Shown: one piece after another, positions 1 through 7,776 of the stretch
Numbering within the stretch: position 1 is the stretch's first letter
How the letters are laid out: every line of letters begins with the position of its first letter
Source: a virus
IMG/VR virus record: IMGVR_UViG_3300006641_000002
Coordinates: 1 to 60,638 of that record
DNA: 60,638 nucleotides
Reading direction: 5' to 3' (one strand)
Made by a program: the position numbers and the translations under genes
The notes under the pieces: model-generated
The model's input: only the letters and a program-made list of their open reading frames with translations
What the model was told of the DNA's origin: nothing
Databases searched by the model: none

Positions 1-120
1 TCCATCCCCCCCTCACACTCTTGTTTCGCCGCCTGGATGATGCATCGTGTTCTCTAAATCAATCTCCGCAACACCAACATGATTTGACCGCCATCGCCCG
101 GTGTACCGCGCATCGACGAC
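1..120. repeat. Terminal direct repeat, left copy (circular contig overlap)
   Basis: Bases 1-120 are identical to 60519-60638. A gene start (ATG complement at 60521-60523, equal to 3-5 here) and the end of the neighbouring gene (stop at 13-15) join cleanly across the junction. The repeat is therefore best explained as the overlap of a circular assembly, either a circular molecule or a circularly permuted headful genome. A genuine packaged terminal repeat is less likely because it cuts through an operon. Confidence 0.9.
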
Positions 121-696
121 GAATGGTGACGCCAGAACGAAGCGCGCAAAAAAGATCGGCTGCTCAACGCGCTCCACACGTTCTTCCAAGTCACGAAGAT
201 GCACGTTCATGTCCAGCGTGGATTGTGCGTTGGGATCCATCTCGATACTGCTGACGACGTAGAGCCTTTCGCGGTTTCCCAATTCAAAAACCACCATGCC
301 GACTTGAACGAATGGCGGCGGCCTTCCTGCCGAGATGACGCCATTATGGTGCAACAAATCTTTGAGAACTGAACCCTCCAGCGATGTGCACCGCTGGCAC
401 TGGTCTGCCGATGCAACCTGATCGAACATCCATCGGCCACAACGCTCGCAACGTTGCCCAAACCATTTGCCGAACTCGACAAAGCAAACGTCATCGATGG
501 CGTGCGCGTTTCCCTCGGCCTGCGTGGGTTCACGAAGCTCGCCAATCTTGGCGCGCGCTTCCGCGATGTCTGCCCTCTCGTGTTGCCTCCGAAGGCATGC
601 GATCGCATCACGCTTGTGCACCTTACACCAAGGCTCAAGGTATCCGTTCGCCCTGTCGCTATCGGCAAACAGGCAAGTCATAGACTCGTCAGTCAT
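13..696 (-). CDS. Hypothetical protein with a zinc-finger-like cysteine cluster
   Basis: 227 residues, function not recognised. A four-cysteine cluster near residues 83-101 (CERC then CQRC, 14 residues apart) looks like a zinc knuckle. The rest is mixed alpha/beta with no known motif. The ATG at 694-696 overlaps the stop of the upstream small gene by four bases, and the stop lies 7 bases before the next minus-strand ATG across the circular junction. It is therefore part of the long minus-strand early operon downstream of the replication genes. Confidence 0.75.
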   Translation of the reverse strand: MTDESMTCLFADSDRANGYLEPWCKVHKRDAIACLRRQHERADIAEARAKIGELREPTQAEGNAHAIDDVCFVEFGKWFGQRCERCGRWMFDQVASADQCQRCTSLEGSVLKDLLHHNGVISAGRPPPFVQVGMVVFELGNRERLYVVSSIEMDPNAQSTLDMNVHLRDLEERVERVEQPIFFARFVLASPFVVDARYTGRWRSNHVGVAEIDLENTMHHPGGETRV

Positions 697-881
697 AATC
701 CCCCCTCGATCGCCGTATGCCGTCCACGAACGCGAAGCGCGTCAACGTAGGCCTGTTTTACCGCTTCATGTTCCGACAGGCCCGCATCAAACATCATGAT
801 GGCCACGCGCTCCTCAAACCGGTGACGCCAATCATCGTTCCACTTCTCGACGATTCGCAAAATCGCATTCACGTCACTCAT
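693..881 (-). CDS. Small hypothetical protein
   Basis: 62 residues, predicted helical, unknown function. It is coupled by four-base stop/start overlaps to both neighbours (693-696 and 878-881), the usual sign of translational coupling in this operon. It lies between the replicative helicase gene and the zinc-cluster gene. Confidence 0.65.
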   Translation of the reverse strand: MSDVNAILRIVEKWNDDWRHRFEERVAIMMFDAGLSEHEAVKQAYVDALRVRGRHTAIEGGL

Positions 882-1132
882 ACCGCCGATTCGTTATCGG
901 CACCGTCGTCCAATAAAGTCAGCACCTCGCGCGCGTGGTCGCTCAGTAGCGTCGCATCAAAACGCATCTCGCGAATGCGACAGAGAATTTCATACGCCGA
1001 CCCGCTTACGGTCGCGCGCTCCGCCCAGAATTTCTCCGCCGCATCGAGTGACGTTTCAACGTGCACGAACGACTGAAGAACCAGCCTTCGTAGGCTATTC
1101 ACGTATTCCAAATCCCGACGACTCAATTCCAT
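878..1132 (-). CDS. Small hypothetical protein downstream of the helicase
   Basis: 84 residues from ATG at 1130-1132; the frame can be extended to a TTG at 1147 that overlaps the helicase stop. I prefer the ATG because a GAAGAG sequence lies at ribosome-binding distance. Predicted helical with an acidic C-terminus; no recognisable motif. Position directly after dnaB suggests an accessory replication or host-takeover role, which is only an inference. Confidence 0.65.
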   Translation of the reverse strand: MELSRRDLEYVNSLRRLVLQSFVHVETSLDAAEKFWAERATVSGSAYEILCRIREMRFDATLLSDHAREVLTLLDDGADNESAV

Positions 1133-1143
1133 GTTTGCGCTCT

Positions 1144-2622
1144 TCAATCAAATTCGTACCAATGCCGCGGCTGCGACGGTTGCTCACGCTTTAGCGCAAC
1201 GTTGGCCTCGTGCAACACGCTATCGGGTGCAACTTCGTCGCGTTCTGATGGCTCAAGACCGCGCCACGCCATGTGATTCGCCACGAACATCAACCGCACG
1301 GTGCCCGTCGGCCCGCCTCGGTTTTTTGCGACGATGATTTCGTGCTCCTTTGCCTCCGATTTTTCGCCGTCTTCCTTGTCGACGCGATGAATGAACATCA
1401 CCACGTTCGCATCCTGCTCAATGGCGCCTGACTCGCGAAGGTCGCTAAGGCGTGGCCGTGCGGCTTTGCCCACGCGCTCCTCCACCGAACGATTAAGCTG
1501 CGCCAAGGCAAGCACCGCGCAATCAAGCTCTTTTGTGAACTTCTTGAGTCCACGCGACAGCCTTGCCACCTCGTTCTCACGCGTCTCGCTTTTGCGCCGG
1601 TCGGGCGAGTCGATAAGTTGCAGGTAGTCGACCACGACGAGGGCCAGTTCGCCGCCGCTCCGCTCAATGTCCGCGCGTATCTTCCGCGCCGCCGCTCGCA
1701 TTCCGTAAAGCGACACGTTCGGATCGTCGCACACGTGCATGGTAACGGGCATCATCTCATTGACGGCGTCCGTCAAACTGCCGACGTCATCGCCACGTAG
1801 GCGAACCTTTTGCACGCGCATGTGGTCAACGTTGCCAATGGTGCTCATCGCACGCGTAGCAAGCTCCTCGCTGGTCATCTCGAGCGAAAAGAAAATGACG
1901 TGCTTTGGCTTGCTGGACGCCTCGCGCCTTCTCGCCACGTGCATGGCAAAGTTGAGTGCAAGCGCCGTCTTGCCAACGCCAGGGCGCGCGGCAAGCACGT
2001 AAAATCGCCCCCGCTGAAAGCCCACGATGTACTCGTCGAGGTCAGCGAATCCCGTTGGCTCAACATCGCTGCTTTCTCCGTTTTGTTGGCGCAAAATCAT
2101 CGACTGCAAAGCCCGCTTCGCCACGTCACCAATGCGTTCGCACGTTCGCTCTTTTGCGTTCGTCTGCTGGCAATCGAAAATCGTTTGCGCCGACCTATCG
2201 AGGTAGCTTGCAACATCTTCGGCGCCTCCCTCGAGAGCGTATCCCTCGGCGGCGATGCGATGCCCCGCCGTGATGGCCGTGCGTAGCACCCATTTCGTAT
2301 CAACGATTTTGGCGTAGCCCTCGGCGTTGCCAAGATGTTGTGCGGCGCCAAGAATGTCGGTCAGGTACGACGACCCGCCGACTTGCGCCAGCCGCCCCGT
2401 TGTCCGTAGACGCGCAAGTGTTGTGACGATGTCGACGGGCGCCCCCTCGCGATGAAGCGAAAGCATGGCCTCGAACACGCGACGATGCGCTTCGGAGTAG
2501 AATTTCTCGGGCGCTAAGAGCGACCCAAACGCGTCGATTTGCTGGCCTGTTCCCTCGATTAGAATCGCCGAAAGCACGGCGGCCTCCGCGTCGAGGTCAT
2601 GCGGTGGAATAGCGTCAACCAT
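1144..2622 (-). CDS. dnaB: Replicative DNA helicase, DnaB family
   Basis: 492 residues, a full-length hexameric replicative helicase. The N-terminal helical domain (about 1-110) opens with the typical LDAEAAVLSAIL-type segment. The RecA-like ATPase domain carries Walker A RPGVGKT (213-219), the FFSLEM segment, the Walker B strand LVVVDYLQLI and a C-terminal FIHR motif. It unwinds the fork after loading at the origin. The initiator gene immediately upstream overlaps it by eight bases, so the two are co-translated; that protein is the likely loader or initiator. Confidence 0.97.
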   Translation of the reverse strand: MVDAIPPHDLDAEAAVLSAILIEGTGQQIDAFGSLLAPEKFYSEAHRRVFEAMLSLHREGAPVDIVTTLARLRTTGRLAQVGGSSYLTDILGAAQHLGNAEGYAKIVDTKWVLRTAITAGHRIAAEGYALEGGAEDVASYLDRSAQTIFDCQQTNAKERTCERIGDVAKRALQSMILRQQNGESSDVEPTGFADLDEYIVGFQRGRFYVLAARPGVGKTALALNFAMHVARRREASSKPKHVIFFSLEMTSEELATRAMSTIGNVDHMRVQKVRLRGDDVGSLTDAVNEMMPVTMHVCDDPNVSLYGMRAAARKIRADIERSGGELALVVVDYLQLIDSPDRRKSETRENEVARLSRGLKKFTKELDCAVLALAQLNRSVEERVGKAARPRLSDLRESGAIEQDANVVMFIHRVDKEDGEKSEAKEHEIIVAKNRGGPTGTVRLMFVANHMAWRGLEPSERDEVAPDSVLHEANVALKREQPSQPRHWYEFD

Positions 2623-4177
2623 GAGAAGCCTCCGCCGTCACCTCAGGCGACGAGGACGCCGCCACCCGATGCACGCCGCTGCCATGACGTTCCGTGTACG
2701 CCGCCTCCGCCCGCGCCAATCGGTCGCGCGCTACCTCGATGGTGATGCCTTGAAAGAACGGACTGTCGCTACCACGGGACACGTGCTCGAACATCGTTTG
2801 CGCCGCCTCAAGCTCTTCGGTCAGCGGGTCGAAACGTGGCGTTTTTGCCGCCTCCGCCCGCGCCTTTTTCGCCTTGGCTTCCGCGATAATTTTTCGCACT
2901 CCGCCGTCATTGGCCCACTTCAAAAAACCTCGCGGGTCGTAGCCGTGGCGAAAGCGCGTAGCGTTTTCTTCATCCGCCCGAACCTGGCGAGCAAACGCCT
3001 CCGCCGCACCCCTAAGCCACTCGACGCGACCCCCCAAACCGCCACGAGGCCCATGCTCGTCGAGGGCGTCATCGAGAACCGCCACCTGCTCGCGCGGCAC
3101 CACGTAACGGCCACCAGTGACCGCCACGATGGCCTCCTGGTACGCCGCCGCCACGAACGATGCCTCGAACCGCCGTACCGCCTTCGGTCGCTCATGGCGA
3201 CATAGCGATTGCGGGGCCGGCAAGGGGGTTTCCGGCGCCCCATTCTCTTGAGACGAGGCGTTGCCCCAACCGGAAGGCGTCCCGATGTTCTTGCCCCCGT
3301 CTCGTGTCACGGCGAGGCCTGTCACGTTGTTGGCCTCCGGCAACGTTGCCGCTTCACCAGATTGGTCAGCTAGGTCGTGCGTGTGTTGCGCGTCTGCGAC
3401 GACTGCCGGCGTAGCCTCGACCGGCGAACCCTCGATGGTCCCGGATGCCCCCAGGGGGGCAAGGGGGGTTTTCTCTCTCTTCTCTTTCTTCTCTTTCTTC
3501 TCTTTCTTAACGTCACTCGGCGTCACGCGTGACGTCACGCTTTCAATTCTCCGCGAAACACTTGTTTTCTCGTGACTTGATGAATCCGCGACATGGTCCC
3601 CGTCGCATGTCGCGACATGGTCGACATGCATGTCGCGACACGTGTCGTTTGGCATGTCGTGCATGTCGGTGACGGCGTGACGTAACGTGTCGCATGTCGC
3701 GACCATGTCGCGTGTCGCGACCATGTCGCGTGTCGCGACCATGTCGGTCACTCGCCGGCGTTCTCGATACCGTCGGCATCGGTCGGCGTTGCCGCTTCGG
3801 TCACCCGTGACCGGCGTTGTGACGTCACGATCTTCTTTCTGTCGCTCCCGGTATCGGCGTTGACGGTCTGCATGGTTGGACGGCGTTGCCTGACGGTCGA
3901 CGAAGGTGATGTCACGCACCACGCGGTTGACCTCGTCGAGCTCAATGACGTGAGCTTCGATAAGCGCATCCATTCCCTTCTCGACGACGTCAATCGGCAA
4001 GCCGAGCAACGTTGCAAGCATGGGCATGGGATTAGGACCGAGACGCAACTCGCCGTCATGGTCAAACCGGACCACCATCGTCAAAAAGACAATGGCGGCG
4101 TCACGCGACAAGGCCACAAGCCATTCCACATCGCGCTTGTAAAGTTTGATCCAACCTTCTCGCTTGTAGTCGATCAC
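2615..4177 (-). CDS. Replication initiator with winged-helix N-terminus and internal origin repeats
   Basis: 520 residues from a GTG overlapping the upstream stop (GTGA). The first ~100 residues resemble the winged-helix domain of phage initiators: a resident-helix segment, then a VRDITFVDRQ-type strand. The middle is low complexity: arginine-rich repeats, hexapeptide DMVATR repeats, then a lysine/glutamate run. A C-terminal helical domain (about 330-450) follows. Placement directly before dnaB and the DNA repeats inside the gene argue for an O-like initiator that binds its own coding sequence and recruits the helicase. The exact family is not identified. Confidence 0.75.
   Translation of the reverse strand: MIDYKREGWIKLYKRDVEWLVALSRDAAIVFLTMVVRFDHDGELRLGPNPMPMLATLLGLPIDVVEKGMDALIEAHVIELDEVNRVVRDITFVDRQATPSNHADRQRRYRERQKEDRDVTTPVTGDRSGNADRCRRYRERRRVTDMVATRDMVATRDMVATCDTLRHAVTDMHDMPNDTCRDMHVDHVATCDGDHVADSSSHEKTSVSRRIESVTSRVTPSDVKKEKKEKKEKREKTPLAPLGASGTIEGSPVEATPAVVADAQHTHDLADQSGEAATLPEANNVTGLAVTRDGGKNIGTPSGWGNASSQENGAPETPLPAPQSLCRHERPKAVRRFEASFVAAAYQEAIVAVTGGRYVVPREQVAVLDDALDEHGPRGGLGGRVEWLRGAAEAFARQVRADEENATRFRHGYDPRGFLKWANDGGVRKIIAEAKAKKARAEAAKTPRFDPLTEELEAAQTMFEHVSRGSDSPFFQGITIEVARDRLARAEAAYTERHGSGVHRVAASSSPEVTAEASHG
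3470..3515. other. Polypurine/polypyrimidine tract next to the iterons
   Basis: About 45 bp of almost pure pyrimidine on the plus strand (CTCTTTCTT-type repeats), purine on the coding strand, encoding the Lys/Glu run of the initiator. It is the most AT-rich stretch of this gene and lies about 80 bp from the nearest iteron. This matches the position of the DNA-unwinding purine-rich region of lambda ori. Confidence 0.4.
3592..3748. repeat. Iteron-like palindromic repeats, candidate replication origin
   Basis: Five copies of the core TGTCGCGAC(A/C) occur at 3608-3617, 3631-3640, 3695-3704, 3713-3722 and 3731-3740. The first is extended to a perfect 14-bp palindrome (3606-3619). The block 3704-3739 holds two perfect tandem 18-bp units. 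The repeats lie in the initiator's low-complexity linker, as the lambda origin lies inside gene O, with a purine-rich tract on the 3' side of the gene. Function is inferred from layout. Confidence 0.55.
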
Positions 4178-4521
4178 AGTGATTCCCCTGTTGCTCGCTT
4201 GTGTTGAAGAGCATCCCGCTCGTCGATGTGCTCAATCCACTTCACGGCTACCGCCGCCACCTGCACCAGCTCCGCTCGCAACGCCGTAACGTCGCTTTCG
4301 GCGAGTGCTTCGAGAACTTCCTCCATGAGGACGTCGGCCCACGTCACAACGCCTGCCTCTGTTCGTTCGTCGCAACGTTGCCGTGCGATGCTGGCGTAGA
4401 GTTGCGCGGTCGCATCCCCAGTGCCGTCAGGCAGGTCACGATTGCCGTGCTTGGCGTTTTGTCGTCTTCGCTCGCGCACGATTGCCGCGCACGCAATAAG
4501 CGTCCTCGTCGTGTAAAGCAT
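4174..4521 (-). CDS. MazG-like nucleotide pyrophosphohydrolase family protein
   Basis: 115 residues. Motifs recall a phage MazG-like family: DLPDGTG near residue 28, CDERTE, then TWADVLMEEVLEALAE with its acidic metal-binding helix, and a final helix LVQVAAVAVKWIEHI. Members hydrolyse (d)NTPs or alarmones to monophosphates. Here it would adjust nucleotide pools for replication. The stop overlaps the initiator's GTG. Assignment is by motif memory only. Confidence 0.6.
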   Translation of the reverse strand: MLYTTRTLIACAAIVRERRRQNAKHGNRDLPDGTGDATAQLYASIARQRCDERTEAGVVTWADVLMEEVLEALAESDVTALRAELVQVAAVAVKWIEHIDERDALQHKRATGESL

Positions 4522-4617
4522 GGACCACCCGCACCCGAAAAAAAGGTCTCGCGCCCCGTTGCTGGTTAGCGTAGTCTCGTCTTGTTCATTGCATTCCCCC
4601 CCCCGCGTGAACCTGAG

Positions 4618-4648
4618 ACCGGGGCGCTCACCGCGCTCCGGTTTTTTT
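4618..4648 (+). terminator. Rho-independent terminator facing the plus direction
   Basis: A 10-bp stem (ACCGGGGCGC with GCGCTCCGGT, one G-T pair) around a 5-nt loop is followed by seven T at 4642-4648. It reads on the plus strand although all surrounding genes are on the minus strand. It would stop antisense transcription entering the winged-helix gene or end a short plus-strand RNA. A heptamer at 4551-4557 (GCGCCCC) could pair with 4621-4627 and disrupt it. Confidence 0.55.
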
Positions 4649-4653
4649 ATTCG

Positions 4654-5190
4654 TCACGCAACGGCAAGACCGTTCACCGCGGAAGGCGCAACGGTGTTGG
4701 CGCTCTGTGGTTTGCGTCGCACGACACGGGTAAGGTGTTGCGGCTCCGACTTGGTTGGCGCCGCGGTATAACGAGCCCCGCGGGTAGTGCCCTCGACGGC
4801 GATCAATCCCTGCTCACGCAACCGGCGCGCAACGACTCGAAAGCGCGGAGTGGAGAGCCCTGTTTTCGTCCGTAGCTCTTCAGCCGTAAGACCGTTGGAG
4901 GATTCGCGTACCGCGTCCAGAAAAGTCATGGTTGCCGAGTCAATGTCCGTCTTCGAGGGCTTCGTTGGCCGTGGTCGTCGAGCTTTGGCGGGTCGCCCGC
5001 GCTTAGCTTTTGGCTCGTCAGCCTTCGCTGTCACGACCTCGTTTTGTGCGCGCTTCGACAGTACGCGCTTCACCGTTTGGCGAAGTGCTTGCCTTGTCGG
5101 TGGCTGCACGGTGTTCGTTGTTGCCTCTGCCTCCGATTTGATGAGATCGGCAAGAACACTCAGGAAGAGTTCGATGTTGCGTAACTTCAT
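4654..5190 (-). CDS. Winged-helix DNA-binding protein with a basic hook
   Basis: 178 residues. Helical N-terminus (1-50), a basic linker with an AT-hook-like KRGRPAKARRPRP (about 63-75), then a winged-helix domain around 83-140 (LTAEELRTKTG, a recognition helix, and a wing with GTTRGARYTA). The layout suggests a nucleoid-like or transcriptional regulator. It sits between the integration cassette and the MazG/initiator genes, so it could control replication genes. Target unknown. Confidence 0.65.
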   Translation of the reverse strand: MKLRNIELFLSVLADLIKSEAEATTNTVQPPTRQALRQTVKRVLSKRAQNEVVTAKADEPKAKRGRPAKARRPRPTKPSKTDIDSATMTFLDAVRESSNGLTAEELRTKTGLSTPRFRVVARRLREQGLIAVEGTTRGARYTAAPTKSEPQHLTRVVRRKPQSANTVAPSAVNGLAVA

Positions 5191-5274
5191 AAATGCATAC
5201 TCCGATGGTAGTGATCACGATGCGTCACAACCGCGCACGGTGCCTGATGGGCGTTAGGCACCGCGCGCTACGCC

Positions 5275-5479
5275 TCAAAAGAGGGAGGCCTGCGTCGGCG
5301 GCTGACAGTGTGGCGAAAACCAAATGCGCTCACGGTAGCAATTGGCTTTCCCGCGCGTCTTGCCTTTGCCGATGTGTGAGTAGCCGCCGCTGGCTTTCCA
5401 TTCGACGACGTGCCAATCGTTGGGCAACCTGCGACTTGCCACCAAACCACGGGAACGGCGCTTTTAAGGTCGCGGTCAT
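5275..5479 (-). pseudogene. Remnant of a phage DNA adenine methyltransferase
   Basis: The reading frame starts at 5479 with MTATLKAPFPWFGGKSQVA, the AdoMet-binding N-terminus of D12-class (Dam-like) N6-adenine methylases, but runs into unrelated sequence. In another frame the same stretch continues as DWHVVEWKASGGYSHIGKG and ends with RERIWFSPHC, the C-terminal signature of the same family; it stops at 5275-5277. The central catalytic DPPY region is missing. So an internal deletion plus frameshift has left the two ends joined. The ATG still overlaps the upstream gene's stop. Confidence 0.65.
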
Positions 5480-5703
5480 GACGGCTCCCTACGGAGCACC
5501 TTCGCCCGTGGCGTCTCGGCGTGCGTGTCCTCTCCGACCGAGATGCCCATTCGTTGCTCAAGCTCCATGAGCGTGTGCATTCGATCGGCAATATCGCGAT
5601 GCAACTTTTCCGCTCGCAACGCGAACAAGACGGCCTCACGCACGACGTTCCGCCGCTCGTCGGTCAGAACGCGCCACGCGTCTAAAAGGTCTTGCTCATT
5701 CAT
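5476..5703 (-). CDS. Small helical hypothetical protein downstream of the integrase
   Basis: 75 residues, predicted all-helical with a charged C-terminus; no motif recognised. Its ATG overlaps the integrase stop by four bases and its own stop overlaps the methylase remnant. An excisionase role is conceivable from position, but no winged-helix signature is visible. Confidence 0.6.
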   Translation of the reverse strand: MNEQDLLDAWRVLTDERRNVVREAVLFALRAEKLHRDIADRMHTLMELEQRMGISVGEDTHAETPRAKVLRREPS

Positions 5704-7403
5704 GGCGCCACCTTCCTTTCGAGGAGATGCGCATGCGGCTCCAAAGCGGCGCCGACCATGTTGGCCAACCTAAGCGCCTCGCGAGTCATCACGATTTGAC
5801 TCGCTGACTTCACCCGCTCCGCCTGTGACTTCAGCGCCTCATCACTCGTCAGCGTGGCGAACACAATCGCCAGCGTCGCAAGCACTTCGGCGGCGATGCG
5901 AACTTGCGTTTCGTCGTCGCAACCACCCAACACAAAAATAGCGGCTTCCCTAATTGCGTTCAGCGCAGTAAGCCAGTGGGGAAAATATGGGGACGACGAC
6001 ACCCCCGAAATTGCACTTAACTGTTTGAAATCATTATGGGTCCCTAGGCCTTCGTAAACCGCAGGTCTGGGGTTCAAATCCCCAAGGCGGCTCAATGATT
6101 TCAAGCACTTAGGAGAGTCCAGCGAAGCGCTTGGGGACGGTTTTGGGGAAAGGTCGATCATATTTCTCGGGTTTTTTAGGTTGTCGATTTGTTCGTCATT
6201 TTTCAAATCCGCCATCTCCTGAGCTGCCAGGGTGAGCATCTCCTCATCCCCATGGAGATACCGTTCGGTTGTTTGAGGGTCGGCGTGACCAAGCATCAGC
6301 TGCACCTCCTTCACACTCCAACGGCGACCCCACCACCCACGCAGGAGCGACGTCGCGCAAGTGTGACGGAGGTCGTGCACGCGCACGTTCTTCCCGAGCC
6401 TTGCCCTCGTCTTAGCCGCGCGCCAGCACTCCGACTTGATGAGGTGGATAGGGTCGCGCACGCCTCCCTTCTGGCGTTGGAACACAAGCCGATGTTCGTT
6501 TCGGAGACCTTCCGCGTCGAACCATTCTTGCGCTTCGGTGTGCCACGCGTGCAGAGCCTCGATGGCTTCGGCGAACAGGGGGATGCGCCTCGGCGTTCCG
6601 CCCTTCGTAGGGGGCCAAACGTATTGACCACGTTGGTCCATCGATGGAGGTCCGCCGTACCGTATCCACGCGTGAGGTTCGTCGCCCGTCGTCACCACGT
6701 CACGCCAGTGAAGGCTCGCGGCCTCGCCGGCACGAAGGCCCGTGTAAGCGATGAAGCGGAACATGTGCTTTTCGGGACCGTCGACGGCGTTGCAAAACGC
6801 TTCGAGCTCGTGGGGCCTCATAGCCCATCCTACGAGGTGCGTTTTCTTGCGACGCTTCCAGGTCAGCTTTTGAGTGGGGAGCAAATCGCCCGATGTGATG
6901 CCCTTTTCGCGCGCGTAACGGAAGATCGTCGAGAGCAAGTTGACGATGTTGCGAACCGTTTGATCGGCAAGCGTCTTGTCCAGGGTGACACTATCCCGCA
7001 CCCACGCGTTGCCCTTTTTCTTTGTTTGTACGCGCGTAACCTTCTTTTCAAAAAGGCGCGCTTTGAACGCCGAAACCTCCGGCGGTCCAACGAGGCGCAC
7101 GTCCATCTTGCCGATGATGTCAGCTTCGATGTGTTGAAACACGCTTCGGCGTTGCCTGCCGGCGTTCTCCTCATCCAGCATCTGCTGACCAATTTCGATG
7201 ATGCTTTTTCCAGCCGTCGCAAGGCGGCGGGTTGGGCGAGCGGCGGCTTTTTTGTTGTCGCGGCACAAGTCGGCGGCGGCTCGCGCCTCTTCTTCGGTGT
7301 CGTAGGTGCCGATAGTCTTCTTCAGAACGCGACCATCTTCCGTAACCTTGCCACGCACGCGCCACTTGTGGCCGTGCGCTTCGACGTAAATCCCCCGCAT
7401 CAT
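5700..7403 (-). CDS. int: Tyrosine integrase carrying attP inside its coding sequence
   Basis: 567 residues from ATG 7403, chosen because AGAGGA lies just upstream; the frame also opens at 7436. An N-terminal arm/AP2-like segment (about 1-50) is followed by a core-binding SAM-like domain and the catalytic domain. Catalytic residues: Arg224 (TGLRAGEA), His343 and Arg346 (HDLRHT), His373 (LGHAD), Tyr382 (ERYLHG). Codons 438-452 are the tRNA-derived attP core. Integration would therefore leave the catalytic part intact but replace the last ~115 residues by host-encoded sequence, as known for IntP of myxophage Mx8. Confidence 0.93.
   Translation of the reverse strand: MMRGIYVEAHGHKWRVRGKVTEDGRVLKKTIGTYDTEEEARAAADLCRDNKKAAARPTRRLATAGKSIIEIGQQMLDEENAGRQRRSVFQHIEADIIGKMDVRLVGPPEVSAFKARLFEKKVTRVQTKKKGNAWVRDSVTLDKTLADQTVRNIVNLLSTIFRYAREKGITSGDLLPTQKLTWKRRKKTHLVGWAMRPHELEAFCNAVDGPEKHMFRFIAYTGLRAGEAASLHWRDVVTTGDEPHAWIRYGGPPSMDQRGQYVWPPTKGGTPRRIPLFAEAIEALHAWHTEAQEWFDAEGLRNEHRLVFQRQKGGVRDPIHLIKSECWRAAKTRARLGKNVRVHDLRHTCATSLLRGWWGRRWSVKEVQLMLGHADPQTTERYLHGDEEMLTLAAQEMADLKNDEQIDNLKNPRNMIDLSPKPSPSASLDSPKCLKSLSRLGDLNPRPAVYEGLGTHNDFKQLSAISGVSSSPYFPHWLTALNAIREAAIFVLGGCDDETQVRIAAEVLATLAIVFATLTSDEALKSQAERVKSASQIVMTREALRLANMVGAALEPHAHLLERKVAP
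6023..6107. other. attP: Phage attachment site attP (tRNA-Thr 3' half) with flanking inverted arms
   Basis: Bases 6051-6092 reproduce the 3' half of a tRNA: anticodon loop TTCGTAA (anticodon CGT, threonine), ACCGC stem, variable loop, T-arm TGGGG-TTCAAAT-CCCCA and acceptor AGGCGGC plus T. The upstream half is absent, so this is a crossover core rather than a tRNA gene. It is flanked by inverted repeats TTGAAATCATT (6024-6034) and AATGATTTCAA (6094-6104), likely integrase core-binding sites. The predicted attB is the 3' end of a host tRNA-Thr(CGT) gene. Confidence 0.8.
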
Positions 7404-7422
7404 GGTTGTCCTCTTCTTGGTC

Positions 7423-7776
7423 TCACAACATCCCAAGGTCTTCCATCTTCTTGCGTAGCTTGTCGCGGTCGACAGTTGACGACACTTTGCTGTCAGCGTT
7501 GGTTCGACGCTTCTCCGCTCGAATGGCCATCGCCTGACGATAAAGAGCCGGGTTTTCTCGCTTCAATATGGCGCGCGCTCGAGCTTGAGTCACCTCATCA
7601 ATCACGAGTCGACCTTGCGCGTTGTCGTTTGTTGGCTTGGTTTCAAGCGCGGCCAGTAAACGGCGGGCGCAAATTTGCGATACTTGCGAAACGAAATCCG
7701 TTTTCGCCCGGTCCATGGCGGTCTCGACGCAACGGAACCACAGGGCTTGTAGCTCGTCAGGTAATCCGTCCATCAT
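7423..7776 (-). CDS. Hypothetical protein upstream of the integrase
   Basis: 117 residues starting at the MM pair (7776), whose ATG overlaps the previous stop (ATGA). Charged and helical, with an Arg/Lys-rich second half; no recognised domain. It ends 20 bases before the preferred integrase ATG. A longer ORF exists in this frame, but its first half is a shadow of the neighbouring gene. Confidence 0.65.
   Translation of the reverse strand: MMDGLPDELQALWFRCVETAMDRAKTDFVSQVSQICARRLLAALETKPTNDNAQGRLVIDEVTQARARAILKRENPALYRQAMAIRAEKRRTNADSKVSSTVDRDKLRKKMEDLGML

Noticed and set aside
6051-6092. Functional tRNA-Thr gene
   Set aside because: Only the 3' half is present and the upstream sequence cannot form the anticodon stem, D-arm or acceptor; it is an attachment core.
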